A stretch of 64,000 nt of DNA from Ruegeria sp. 6PALISEP08 (GTDB lineage: Bacteria; Pseudomonadota; Alphaproteobacteria; Rhodobacterales; Rhodobacteraceae). Made by a program: the position numbers and the translations under genes. Positions 33,601 to 41,834 of the stretch are shown piece by piece. Within the stretch, counting starts at the first letter, position 1; every line of letters begins with the position of its first letter. The stretch is from NCBI RefSeq assembly GCF_001238295.1, contig NZ_LGXZ01000006.1, positions 62,001 to 126,000 of the forward strand, read 5' to 3'. The notes beneath the pieces were generated by a model. It was not told where the DNA came from, made no database searches, and saw only the letters and a list, made by a program, of their open reading frames with translations.

Positions 33601-34323
33601 TCAGACGAAGAACTGCGCACCGTTGGCCGAGATGGTCGAGCCGTTGATGAACTGCGAATCATCAGAGGCCAGGAACGCGACACAACGCGCGATTTCTTCA
33701 GGCTCACCCAAACGGCCAGCCGGGATTTGACCAATGATGGCCTCGCGAACCTTTTCTGGCACCGCCATGACCATTTCGGTTGCGATGTAGCCGGGGCAGA
33801 TCGCGTTGGCGGTGATGCCTGCACGCGCGCCTTCCTGCGCCAGAGACTTCACAATACCCAGATCACCTGCTTTGGTCGCGGCATAGTTTACTTGCGCGAA
33901 CTGGCCTTTCTGACCGTTGATCGAGCTGATGACGATCACGCGGCCGAACTTGCGCTCGCGCATGCCGGGCCAAACAGGGTGGACGGTGTTGAACACGCCG
34001 GTCAGATTGGTGTCGATCACGTCTTTCCACTGATCGGGCGTCATTTTGTGGAACGGTGCATCGCGGGTGATGCCTGCGTTGGCGACAACGATATCGATGG
34101 GGCCAACTTCGGCCTCCACTTTCTCGATGCCTGCTTTGGATTCGTCATAATCGGCGACGTTCCACTTGTAGGTCTTGATACCGGTCTCTTCGGTGAACTT
34201 CGCGGCGGCTTCGTCATTCCCTGCATAGGTGGCCGCAACATTGTACCCTTCGGCCTTGAGCGCCTTGGAAATTGCTGCGCCGATGCCGCGGGAACCGCCG
34301 GTAACGAGTGCTGTACGTGCCAT
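33601..34323 (-). CDS. phaB: Acetoacetyl-CoA reductase
   Basis: A 240-residue short-chain dehydrogenase with the NADP-binding TGGSRGIGAA (8-17), NAG motif (VVANAGITRD), catalytic Ser in ISSINGQKGQ and the YAATKAG Tyr-Lys pair. GITRDAPFHKM and CPGYIATEMVMAVPE are specific to PhaB. It reduces acetoacetyl-CoA to (R)-3-hydroxybutyryl-CoA for polyhydroxyalkanoate synthesis. phaA lies upstream on the same strand but a terminator separates them, so phaB may have its own promoter in the 187-base gap. No PHA synthase gene is in the window. Confidence 0.95.
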   Translation of the reverse strand: MARTALVTGGSRGIGAAISKALKAEGYNVAATYAGNDEAAAKFTEETGIKTYKWNVADYDESKAGIEKVEAEVGPIDIVVANAGITRDAPFHKMTPDQWKDVIDTNLTGVFNTVHPVWPGMRERKFGRVIVISSINGQKGQFAQVNYAATKAGDLGIVKSLAQEGARAGITANAICPGYIATEMVMAVPEKVREAIIGQIPAGRLGEPEEIARCVAFLASDDSQFINGSTISANGAQFFV

Positions 34324-34461
34324 TTATGACTCCTCCAATTTCAGTTGTCTTGGTAATGCTGTTACTTTGAGAGGTGATCTTGCGCAATATTGTTTCGTCA
34401 TTATTCTTCGGATTCCGAATGGCAATATCGTCGCATCAAAGGGGCAATACCCCAATGTAAC

Positions 34462-34486
34462 AAAAAAGGGCGTCCAACGGACGCCC
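34462..34486 (-). terminator. Terminator between phaA and phaB
   Basis: On the minus strand, an 8-base stem GGGCGTCC / GGACGCCC (34486-34468, 3-base loop) is followed by six Ts (34467-34462). It lies 24 bases downstream of the phaA stop and upstream of phaB, so transcription from phaA is at least partly stopped before phaB. Confidence 0.85.
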
Positions 34487-34510
34487 TTTTCTATTTGGTT
34501 TGTGGAACAC

Positions 34511-35686
34511 TTAGTCGCGCTCCACACACAGGGCGACACCCATGCCGCCACCGATGCACAAGGTCGCCAGACCTTTCTTCGCGTTGCGGCGCTTCATTTC
34601 GAACAGAAGCGTGTTCAGAACGCGGCAGCCCGAGGCGCCGATCGGGTGGCCAATTGCAATCGCGCCGCCGTTGACGTTCACGATTGAAGGGTCCCAACCC
34701 ATGTCCTTGTTTACAGCGCAGGCTTGCGCGGCAAAGGCTTCGTTGGCTTCGACCAGATCCAGATCGTCAACAGACCAGCCTGCCTTTTCCAGCGCCTTGC
34801 GCGAGGCATAGATCGGGCCTACGCCCATGATCGACGGGTCCAGACCTGCGGTTGCATAAGACGCGATGCGGGCCAGGGGCTCGATCCCGCGCTTTTCCGC
34901 GTTTTCAGCGGACATCAGCAGGGTCGCGGCGGCACCGTCATTCAAGCCCGACGCGTTGGCGGCGGTCACCGAACCGTCTTTGGCGAAAGCCGGACGCAGC
35001 TTTGCCATGGCTTCCATTGTTGCGCCGTGGCGGATGTACTCGTCCTTGTCCATCACGATGTCACCCTTGCGGGTCTTGATGGTGAAGGGCACGATCTCAT
35101 CCGCGAAATTGCCTGCTTTTTGAGCGGCTTCGGCCTTGTTCTGCGAGGCAACAGCGAATTCATCCTGCATGTCGCGGCTGATCTGCCATTTCTCGGCAAC
35201 ATTCTCGGCAGTCTGGCCCATGTGGTAGCCGTTGAAAGCATCCCACAAACCGTCGCGGATCATTGTGTCGATATACTTCATATCGCCCATCTTGTGGCCA
35301 GCGCGCAAAGCTGCGGCGTGGGGCGACAGAGTCATGTTTTCCTGACCACCGGCAGCGACGATCTCGGCATCGCCCAGCTGAATGTGCTGTGCGCCAAGGG
35401 CCACGGCGCGCAGGCCCGAACCACAAACCTGGTTGATCCCCCAGGCCGCGCTTTCCTGCGGCAGGCCGGCGTTGATATGGGCCTGACGGGCAGGGTTCTG
35501 GCCTTGGGCGGCTGTTAGAACCTGCCCCAAAATGGTTTCGCTGACTTCGCCTTTCTCCACTCCGGCGCGTTCGACAACTGCCTCCAGGACGGCAGCGCCC
35601 AGATCATGTGCAGGGGTGTTCGCAAACGAACCACCAAAGCTGCCGACACCTGTGCGTGCGGCGGATGCGATTACTACGTTGGTCAT
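34511..35686 (-). CDS. phaA: Acetyl-CoA C-acetyltransferase (beta-ketothiolase)
   Basis: A 391-residue biosynthetic thiolase. The acyl-accepting Cys88 lies in [11 protein letters not shown], the GHPIGASG segment holds the catalytic His near 347, and the second Cys is in [11 protein letters not shown] near the C-terminus. Length and motifs match PhaA/PhbA. It condenses two acetyl-CoA to acetoacetyl-CoA, the substrate of the phaB product. A TGC-rich palindrome about 120 bases upstream could bind PhaR. The start ATG at 35686 is preceded by AAGGA at a suitable distance. Confidence 0.96.
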   Translation of the reverse strand: MTNVVIASAARTGVGSFGGSFANTPAHDLGAAVLEAVVERAGVEKGEVSETILGQVLTAAQGQNPARQAHINAGLPQESAAWGINQVCGSGLRAVALGAQHIQLGDAEIVAAGGQENMTLSPHAAALRAGHKMGDMKYIDTMIRDGLWDAFNGYHMGQTAENVAEKWQISRDMQDEFAVASQNKAEAAQKAGNFADEIVPFTIKTRKGDIVMDKDEYIRHGATMEAMAKLRPAFAKDGSVTAANASGLNDGAAATLLMSAENAEKRGIEPLARIASYATAGLDPSIMGVGPIYASRKALEKAGWSVDDLDLVEANEAFAAQACAVNKDMGWDPSIVNVNGGAIAIGHPIGASGCRVLNTLLFEMKRRNAKKGLATLCIGGGMGVALCVERD

Positions 35687-35805
35687 ATGATCAGTCCTTT
35701 ACCGTCATGGGCCAGCGGAATGTCTGACGGCGCAGGCCGAGAGGAGCCCTCTCGAAACAAGAGCGCCCCGTGATCCCCCGCTCAAGTACCCATGCAATAG
35801 CGTAA

Positions 35806-35821
35806 TGCTGCACATGCAGCA
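35806..35821. promoter_or_regulatory. Candidate PhaR operator upstream of phaA
   Basis: The palindrome TGCTGC-ACAT-GCAGCA contains CTGC and GCAG half-sites. PhaR of Paracoccus and Rhodobacter binds TGC-rich CTGC-N3-GCAG-type sites near PHA genes; here the spacer is four bases. The site is about 120 bases before the phaA start codon. It is the only such palindrome noticed near these genes, so the assignment is tentative. Confidence 0.45.
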
Positions 35822-35866
35822 ACGGTCAGCTTGTCTCAGCGTTAAATGAGGAAAACACTTTCCCGA

Positions 35867-36723
35867 TTAAACAGGGTTAAGTACCTGACTTTGATATTTT
35901 TCCTGCTTCCAGGGGGCCGAGACGCTGGGCGCGCCACACAGGTAGCCTTGCAGGCAATCCACACCAACGGACATCAGGAACGCCGCATCCTCTTGAGTTT
36001 CGACCGATTCGGCAGTGACCAGAATCTCAAACTCCCGTGCCACTGCGAGCAAGGCGCGCACCAGTGTCTGATTGTCGGGATTGTTACTAATGCCCCGAAC
36101 AAATTGACCGTCGATCTTGGCGGCATCGAAAAAAACTTACGAAAGTGACGGAAACTGAAATTGCTGGCACCAAAATCGTCAAGTGCAAAGGCGATACCGC
36201 GATCCTGTAGGCGATCCATAAAGTCGATGACCAATTCGGGCACCTGCATCGCCGAGCTTTCAGATATTTCAAGGATCAGCCGCTCACCCAATGCGGAGTC
36301 CCGCTTGAGGAACCGATCAAGAATAGCCGAACATTTCGAATATCCGATCGATCGCGCCGACATATTGATCGACAGACGAACCTCAGGGTTCCGCACCAGA
36401 GTTCGCAGCCCAAACTCCAGCGCAACACAATCCAGGTCCCGGCCAATGGGGGTATTCTCAACCTGTGGCATGAACTCGTGCGCAGGGATGACCCGCCCCG
36501 TTTCATCGAGGACGCGAATGAACCCTTCGTAAAACGCATTACCATTCGGAGGATGTGTTTGCACGACGGGCTGAAAAGCCAGCTTGCACTGTTTGTGTTT
36601 CACCGCATCGGTTGCCATCTGAACAACCGAATGATCACGGGTCGACACCGCGGCGTTCAGCGGGTTTTCCGATCCATCGGGCAGATTAGCGAGTTTCTTG
36701 TTTCCCATAGCGCCGATTCCCAT
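35867..36723 (-). pseudogene. EAL-domain c-di-GMP phosphodiesterase gene with one frameshift
   Basis: Two overlapping minus-strand frames together encode a full EAL domain. The upstream frame (36723 down) contains YEGFIRVLDE at the EAL motif position, NMSARSIG and FALDDFGASN. The downstream frame, ending at 35867, contains AESVETQEDAAFL and VDCLQGYLCGAP. They join at a run of seven Ts (minus strand, 36129-36135): eight would restore RKFFFDAAKIDGQFVRG with the conserved catalytic Lys. The EAL motif reads EGF. All other catalytic positions are intact, so the frameshift is recent, a sequencing error, or translated by slippage. A start at 36708 is equally possible. Confidence 0.82.
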
Positions 36724-36819
36724 GTGCCCGTGGCAGTTGGTTTGTCCAGGGCAGGTGTTTCGACACAGTTTCGGGGTAAACAGATGAATCTGCGGTTAAG
36801 GTGCCAGCAGTTTCAGGAA

Positions 36820-37008
36820 TTATCGAGAGGTGTTCCAAGCGCGGGCAAGGGACGATGCTGCACTCAACACAGCTCCTATGGCGCCTGACAACATCAGGGC
36901 AAAGCCCAACACGATCCACACAGGTGCTGCGCCATTCAATGCTGCAAACATCGCGAGCAAAAGGCCGGATAACCCGAAATAGGTAGAAATCACTGCCAAA
37001 CGGTTCAT
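36820..37008 (-). CDS. Small two-helix membrane protein, unknown
   Basis: A 62-residue protein from the ATG at 37008 (GAGGG upstream). It contains two hydrophobic helices (about 5-25 and 30-52) separated by NGAAPVW and ends with a basic ARAWNTSR tail. The open frame continues 22 codons upstream without support. I do not recognise the family. It lies between the EAL gene and the hydroxylase gene on the same strand. Size and composition suggest a membrane-embedded accessory protein. Confidence 0.6.
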   Translation of the reverse strand: MNRLAVISTYFGLSGLLLAMFAALNGAAPVWIVLGFALMLSGAIGAVLSAASSLARAWNTSR

Positions 37009-37101
37009 GTCGACCCTCGTGCACTCTTCGACTACAGTTGAGTGTCGATATGGCCCGTAAAGCCTAATTTTCAAGGGGTATTACGGGTGCTGCAGCCAGT
37101 A

Positions 37102-38073
37102 TCAAACACGTTCTGCCTGTCCGCTGGGCAGTTTAGTGTCGAAATGCTCAAACCCGGGCGTTCCGCGATCTTCTGGATGGCGGGCCAGATGTTTGGCCTT
37201 GATCTGTTCCGAGCTTTCGCGGCTGCCATCGTGACTGTATCCCGGCGGAGCAAAGCAATAAGCCAACCGTTGACGCAGTGTCAGACCGGGTTGGATCGCA
37301 TCACGCCAGATGCCGACCCATTCGTGAAAGGCCACGCGCAGCGGGTTGAAGGTACCGATATTGTGAACCAGCCCGAAATCGACGCGGTCGTTTTCCTGTT
37401 CTGGCACAAAAGTACCGAACATCTTGTCCCAGATGATGAAGACACCCGCGTAATTGCAATCCAGATACCGTGCATTCCGGCCGTGATGGGCGCGGTGATG
37501 GCTGGGTGTGTTCATAACGGCCTCGAACCAGCGGGGCATCTTTCCGATGGCTTCGGTGTGGATCCAGAACTGATAGATCAGGTTCAATCCGCCGACGAAC
37601 AGAACCATGGCTGGATGGAATCCGATCAGGATCAATGGCGCGCGCACAACCATCATGAGCGTAAAGGTATAAGTCCAGGGCTGCCGCAGAGCGGTTGTCA
37701 GGTTGTAATGCTGCGAGCTGTGGTGGTTGACATGGTTGGCCCAAACCCAGCGGATGCGATGGCCAAAACGATGCACCCAGTAATAGCGGAAATCGTCCAG
37801 CGCAAAGCACAGGATGATCACTGGAATCGAAGTGCCCAAATCAAGCGGCGTAATCTGCCACAGCCACATGAAAAAGCCATAGGCGATAAAGCCCAGCAAA
37901 AATCCGGACGCAATATTGCCCGCGCCCATGATCAGCGAGGTCACTGCATCACGCGTCTCGTACCGCCCGCCTTTGCCCTTGACAGCGATCCACAAGAACT
38001 CTGCCAAAATCGCAGCCACAAAAAAGGGAACCGCCCATTGAACGGCATCGGGGAAACTGATCTGGTCGGTCAT
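37102..38073 (-). CDS. Sterol desaturase / fatty-acid hydroxylase family protein
   Basis: A 323-residue integral membrane di-iron enzyme. It has the His-box set of the family: HRFGH, HVNHHSSQH, and HHRAHHG with an additional HTEAIG between. Four or more hydrophobic segments surround them. Members hydroxylate or desaturate sterols, carotenoids, fatty acids or alkylglycerols at the membrane. The NHHSSQHYNLTTALRQ segment resembles bacterial alkylglycerol-monooxygenase-like or C-5 desaturase-like proteins; the substrate is not known. Its start overlaps the stop of the upstream membrane-protein gene (ATGA). Confidence 0.88.
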   Translation of the reverse strand: MTDQISFPDAVQWAVPFFVAAILAEFLWIAVKGKGGRYETRDAVTSLIMGAGNIASGFLLGFIAYGFFMWLWQITPLDLGTSIPVIILCFALDDFRYYWVHRFGHRIRWVWANHVNHHSSQHYNLTTALRQPWTYTFTLMMVVRAPLILIGFHPAMVLFVGGLNLIYQFWIHTEAIGKMPRWFEAVMNTPSHHRAHHGRNARYLDCNYAGVFIIWDKMFGTFVPEQENDRVDFGLVHNIGTFNPLRVAFHEWVGIWRDAIQPGLTLRQRLAYCFAPPGYSHDGSRESSEQIKAKHLARHPEDRGTPGFEHFDTKLPSGQAERV

Positions 38074-38456
38074 TCGGGCTCCATCAGGTGGCGCCAGTGC
38101 GCGCGCTCTATTTCGTCCAGGCGGATGAGGGTGCCTGGGGTGCCGAAGTCATGAAACTGGATCTCAAAACCTTCGGGGTGCTCGATCCAGTCGAAATCCA
38201 GCAGATGACGGGCCACGGTATCGGCGCCAAACGACCACAGCAGCCCTGCGCCGGTTTCTGTGCGCACCAGCGCAGCGTGACGGTCATTCGAGACCGTGAC
38301 ATCAATGATGGTGTCGTCCGGTGCGTGTCGCAACCATTGATCGCGTGCGGTTTCGGGTGTCAGCACGAAAGGTTCCGACCGACCCGTCAGATGTAAAAGC
38401 AGTGTGATCCCGGCGATTCCTCCGACCACCAGAACCAAAAGAATTTCCAAGGGCAT
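38070..38456 (-). CDS. Membrane-anchored hypothetical protein
   Basis: A 128-residue protein with one N-terminal hydrophobic helix (LEILLVLVVGGIAGITLLLHL, about 3-23) and a soluble domain of about 100 residues containing DTIIDVTVSNDRHAALVRTE and LLDFDWIEHPEGFEIQFHDF. I recognise no motif with known activity. It overlaps the hydroxylase gene by four bases, so it may be co-translated with it and act at the membrane. The predicted orientation puts the soluble part on one side only. Confidence 0.7.
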   Translation of the reverse strand: MPLEILLVLVVGGIAGITLLLHLTGRSEPFVLTPETARDQWLRHAPDDTIIDVTVSNDRHAALVRTETGAGLLWSFGADTVARHLLDFDWIEHPEGFEIQFHDFGTPGTLIRLDEIERAHWRHLMEPE

Positions 38457-38515
38457 CCCATCCTCCTGCGGATACCCTGCAAAGACGTGTTGAGGCTGTC
38501 AAAGGTGGCGTTGCG

Positions 38516-38845
38516 TCAGGTACGTTCCAGACTTTCAAGGATTTCATATTGGACAACGCGCTGAACGAAGGGCACCAGCCCATCAGGGCCCGAAGCCCGA
38601 TCCTTGAGGTGGATGCAGATATCCGGACGGCGGGCAGCAATGATGCCTACCATTTCGCCGCGGACCGTGTCGTCCAGACCCGCCCCCAAAATGGCGCAGG
38701 CAATCCGAGGCTCAGCATCCAACTGCTTTCGGACTTCGTCCGGGTCGTGCGCACCCAGCCATTGAATCGGCAGGTGATCCAGTTGCCGTGCTACATCCCC
38801 AATCACATTTGGCAACCGTCCGATCAGCAGTACGACAGGTTTCAT
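38516..38845 (-). CDS. Hypothetical protein, receiver-like fold
   Basis: A 109-residue soluble protein whose ATG at 38845 follows a near-consensus AAAGGAGG site. Alternating strands and helices (KPVVLLIGRLPNVIGDVARQL, then IACAILGAGLDDTVRGEMVGII and DICIHLKDRA) resemble a flavodoxin-like or response-regulator receiver fold. The usual phosphoacceptor Asp is not evident, so a signalling role is uncertain. It lies on the same strand as the upstream small secreted protein gene and 59 bases before the membrane-protein gene. Confidence 0.62.
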   Translation of the reverse strand: MKPVVLLIGRLPNVIGDVARQLDHLPIQWLGAHDPDEVRKQLDAEPRIACAILGAGLDDTVRGEMVGIIAARRPDICIHLKDRASGPDGLVPFVQRVVQYEILESLERT

Positions 38846-38876
38846 CGTTGCCTCCTTTCCATTGGGCATACAAAAC

Positions 38877-38892
38877 CGGCCCGTTTCGGGCT
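38877..38892 (-). terminator. Possible weak terminator hairpin
   Basis: On the minus strand GCCCG-AAA-CGGGC is followed by CGGTTTTG. The stem is only five perfect base pairs and the T run is short, so this is a tentative end signal for the small secreted protein gene (38930-39292). Confidence 0.35.
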
Positions 38893-38929
38893 TGTTCCAC
38901 TATAGCACATTTGGAAGCGGGCTTCGTGA

Positions 38930-39292
38930 CTAGTTCGAAATCGTCATGGCTGTGGCCTTACCTGCGCCCTTCTCGCGGGTGAAGGTTACCTGATTGCCGT
39001 CGATCGAGACTTTCTGGCAATCTTCAGGAAGTTGATTTTTGCCTATGACGACGTTTCTGCAAAAGTATCTTTTGTTCCAAACCCAGGCACCGACGACTTT
39101 TCCGTTTTTTCCTGTGTCACCCGTGATCTTCCCGTCTGCAGAAACAATTAGCCATGTACTACCGCTCACAAGCTTCTTGCCTACAATGGTTTCCATGAAT
39201 TGTTGTTTCTTCTTAATGTCTTTGGCATCAGCCACAGACGTTAGCCCGGTGACAAGACATGCAGCAACAGCCAGATTGAAAATGAGTTTCAT
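38930..39292 (-). CDS. Small secreted protein, unknown
   Basis: A 120-residue protein with a signal peptide (about 1-23, cleaved after ADA). The mature part is Lys/Gly-rich with the pattern LVSGSTWLIVSADGKITGDTG, WVWNKRYFCRNVVIG and QKVSIDGNQVTFTREKGAGKA. Two cysteines (in YFCRN and EDCQK) may form a disulfide. The repeated strand pattern suggests a small beta-barrel like some periplasmic inhibitor or lipocalin-like proteins. The base composition is lower in GC than its neighbours, hinting at later acquisition. No function is known. Confidence 0.65.
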   Translation of the reverse strand: MKLIFNLAVAACLVTGLTSVADAKDIKKKQQFMETIVGKKLVSGSTWLIVSADGKITGDTGKNGKVVGAWVWNKRYFCRNVVIGKNQLPEDCQKVSIDGNQVTFTREKGAGKATAMTISN

Positions 39293-39356
39293 AAACTACC
39301 CTCCCACGCTTTAAGCGCGAGAGGGTACCATAATTCTGCAAATTTTTCTAATCGTG

Positions 39357-39923
39357 TTAACTTTCTGCGCCAACAAGCGTCGAGATGATCGCCTTGGCGC
39401 TGTCAGAATTCCATTCGGCATCGCCGATCAGGCGGGCGATTTCCTGACCTTCAGGGTTCAGGATGACCGTGATCGGTAGCGCAATCACCCCGAACTCACG
39501 CGCGGCAGCCGAGCTGGGGTCCTGATGGCGGGGCAGGTTGGCAATGCCATTCTCTTCAAAGAATTTTTTGATACCGGCAGGTGAGTTGCGACCCGTGGCC
39601 AATGTCAGGACCTGAAACTTGTCGCCGCCGAATTCTTCCTGAAGCTCAGCAATCTGAGGCATTTCCTTGCGGCAAGGTGCACACCACGTGGCCCAGAAAT
39701 TCAGCAGCACATATTTGCCCTCATAATCTGCAAGCGTGCCAACACCGCCATCGTCTTCCAGCTGGAATTCGATCGATTTGGCGGGTTTGGGTTCCTTGTG
39801 CAGGATCAAGCGCTTCAGGCTGTCTTCCCGCAGCGGGGCGAGTGTCTCGGCATCGGTCGCTAATGCGGCGTTTGCACCCAGCGCAAGGGCCATATAAAGG
39901 GGGATCAGACGAAATAGGCGCAT
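39357..39923 (-). CDS. TlpA-family thiol-disulfide oxidoreductase
   Basis: With the ATG at 39923 the protein has 188 residues: an N-terminal signal/anchor ([19 protein letters not shown]), then a thioredoxin fold with [14 protein letters not shown], the WCxxC redox site, and a cis-proline in ALPITVILN. TlpA-like proteins reduce disulfides in the periplasm, often for cytochrome c or oxidase copper sites. The gene diverges from argH across a short gap, an order often seen in Rhodobacterales. The frame extends further upstream but would run into argH. Confidence 0.9.
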   Translation of the reverse strand: MRLFRLIPLYMALALGANAALATDAETLAPLREDSLKRLILHKEPKPAKSIEFQLEDDGGVGTLADYEGKYVLLNFWATWCAPCRKEMPQIAELQEEFGGDKFQVLTLATGRNSPAGIKKFFEENGIANLPRHQDPSSAAAREFGVIALPITVILNPEGQEIARLIGDAEWNSDSAKAIISTLVGAES

Positions 39924-39944
39924 ATCAACTCCGGGTTTTCTTAC

Positions 39945-41333
39945 ATGACCGATCAATCTTCGAACCAGATGTGGGGCGGCCGCTTTGCCGCCGGTCCAGA
40001 CGCGATCATGGAGGCAATCAATGCCTCGATCGGGTTCGATCAGCGGATGGCAGCCCAGGACATCGCAGGCTCGCGCGCCCATGCCGCCATGCTGGCTGCC
40101 ACAGGCGTTATAAGTGATAGTGATGCGCAGGCTATTCGGGAAGGGCTGCTCACCGTTTTGTCAGAAATCCAGAACGGAGAGTTTCAGTTCTCAACCGCGC
40201 TGGAAGACATCCACATGAATGTCGAGGCGCGGCTGAAAGAAGTGATTGGTGAGCCCGCAGGTCGTCTGCACACGGGTCGGTCGCGCAACGACCAAGTAGC
40301 GACCGATTTCAAACTCTGGGTCCGTGATCAGCTGGACGCGGCAGAATCCGGCCTTCTGGCTCTGATCCGCGCGCTTTTGGCGCAGGCTCAGGCGGGGGCC
40401 GATTGGGTGATGCCCGGCTTTACCCACCTGCAAACAGCACAGCCAGTGACATGGGGCCACCACATGATGGCCTATGTCGAGATGTTTGGCCGCGACCTGT
40501 CGCGCGTCCGCGATGCGCGCACGCGCATGAACGAATCCCCGCTGGGCGCTGCGGCCCTGGCCGGAACGTCATTTCCCATCGACCGCGACATGACGGCTGA
40601 GGCGCTGGGATTTGACCGCCCTGCTGCAAACTCGCTGGATGCTGTCAGCGATCGCGACTTTGCGTTGGAATTCTTGTCGACCGCCTCGATCTGCGCCGTC
40701 CATCTATCGCGGTTTGCCGAAGAGCTGGTGATCTGGTCCTCGGCCCAGTTCCGGTTTGTGACGCTGTCTGATCGCTTTTCGACCGGCTCATCCATCATGC
40801 CGCAGAAGAAAAACCCCGACGCGGCAGAGCTGATCCGCGCCAAGGTGGGGCGTATCTATGGGGCCAACACAGCGCTGATGATGGTGATGAAGGGGCTGCC
40901 GCTGGCCTATTCCAAGGATATGCAGGAAGACAAAGAACAGGTCTTTGACGCTGCCGACAACTGGATGCTGGCGCTGGCCGCGATGGAAGGCATGGTCAAG
41001 GACATGACCGCCAATCAGGACAGTCTGGCTGCGGCTGCGGGGTCTGGTTTCTCGACCGCGACCGATCTGGCCGACTGGCTGGTGCGGGTTTTGGGCCTGC
41101 CTTTCCGCGATGCCCATCACGTGACCGGATCGCTGGTGGCGATGGCCGAAAGCAAAGGCTGCGACCTGCCAGATCTGACGCTTGAGGATATGCAATCGGT
41201 TCACGCAGAAATCACCGACGACGTCTATTCTGTTCTTACCGTGCAAAATTCGGTAAACTCGCGCCAGTCTTACGGCGGTACGGCCCCAGATCAGGTGCGT
41301 GCCCAGGTCGAACGATGGAAGGCGATGATGTGA
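39945..41333 (+). CDS. argH: Argininosuccinate lyase
   Basis: A 462-residue enzyme of the fumarase/aspartase superfamily. It has the [18 protein letters not shown] start, [13 protein letters not shown], the catalytic-loop signature [12 protein letters not shown] near 279-290 and the [12 protein letters not shown] segment. It converts argininosuccinate to arginine and fumarate, the last step of arginine synthesis. A tiny lipoprotein gene starts on the last base of its stop. The tlpA-type gene is on the other strand, 21 bases away. Confidence 0.97.
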   Translation: MTDQSSNQMWGGRFAAGPDAIMEAINASIGFDQRMAAQDIAGSRAHAAMLAATGVISDSDAQAIREGLLTVLSEIQNGEFQFSTALEDIHMNVEARLKEVIGEPAGRLHTGRSRNDQVATDFKLWVRDQLDAAESGLLALIRALLAQAQAGADWVMPGFTHLQTAQPVTWGHHMMAYVEMFGRDLSRVRDARTRMNESPLGAAALAGTSFPIDRDMTAEALGFDRPAANSLDAVSDRDFALEFLSTASICAVHLSRFAEELVIWSSAQFRFVTLSDRFSTGSSIMPQKKNPDAAELIRAKVGRIYGANTALMMVMKGLPLAYSKDMQEDKEQVFDAADNWMLALAAMEGMVKDMTANQDSLAAAAGSGFSTATDLADWLVRVLGLPFRDAHHVTGSLVAMAESKGCDLPDLTLEDMQSVHAEITDDVYSVLTVQNSVNSRQSYGGTAPDQVRAQVERWKAMM

Positions 41334-41530
41334 TGTCTGCGCTGCGTGCAATCCTGATTATTGTTACTGGCCTCACGCTGGCCGGTTGCGGGGCTGACGG
41401 CGAACCAGTTCAACCCACAGCGCCACAACCCACAGTCAGTGCAACCATCGGGGTTGGCTCAAGCGGTGCCTATGTCGGCGGAGGAGTAGGCCTGAGCCGT
41501 GGGCCGCTTGGAATTTATCTTGGTTTCTGA
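41333..41530 (+). CDS. Small lipoprotein (first of a pair)
   Basis: A 65-residue protein that begins on the last base of the argH stop (TGATG). The signal ends in the lipobox LAGC (Cys19 by count), and a Pro/Gln/Thr-rich linker follows. A Gly/Ser-rich tail ends with YVGGGVGLSRGPLGIYLGF. It is probably anchored in the outer membrane. The alternation of Gly and hydrophobic residues in the tail is beta-strand-like. A second mini-lipoprotein with a similar tail follows, then lysA. Function unknown. Confidence 0.75.
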   Translation: MSALRAILIIVTGLTLAGCGADGEPVQPTAPQPTVSATIGVGSSGAYVGGGVGLSRGPLGIYLGF

Positions 41531-41617
41531 CCAGTCTTGGTATTGCGGACCCACCCGGGAAACGCCACGTTGCGCCAGAGTGCCAACGCACGTTACATCA
41601 AAAGAAAAGATGCTGAA

Positions 41618-41773
41618 ATGAGAACAATAGGACTGGTACTGGTGCTTTCGGTGCTAGCAGCGTGTGAACCGTCTTCATCGAGACGACCAGAGCCTGCGGT
41701 CGAACCTAGGCAGTCCGGCAGTGGCATATCGATCTCGGGCTATGGCCGGGTTGGAGTATCGACCCGAAATTAA
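41618..41773 (+). CDS. Small lipoprotein (second of a pair)
   Basis: A 51-residue protein with a lipoprotein signal (MRTIGLVLVLSVLAAC, Cys16), a short Ser/Arg/Glu/Pro linker and a tail SGSGISISGYGRVGVSTRN. Size, lipobox and the Gly/Ser beta-like tail resemble the preceding gene, suggesting an old duplication. It lies 88 bases after the first lipoprotein and 61 bases before lysA. No obvious Shine-Dalgarno is present apart from an AAAAGA stretch, so expression is less certain. Confidence 0.65.
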   Translation: MRTIGLVLVLSVLAACEPSSSRRPEPAVEPRQSGSGISISGYGRVGVSTRN

Positions 41774-41834
41774 CCGGGCCGAGGGATTCGGAATCCATTG
41801 ATTTTAAGCTGTCTTCTGGTCTAAGCGCGCAGGC

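Noticed and set aside
37042-38154. 370-residue plus-strand frame
   Set aside because: Antisense to the hydroxylase gene, whose four His boxes are intact.
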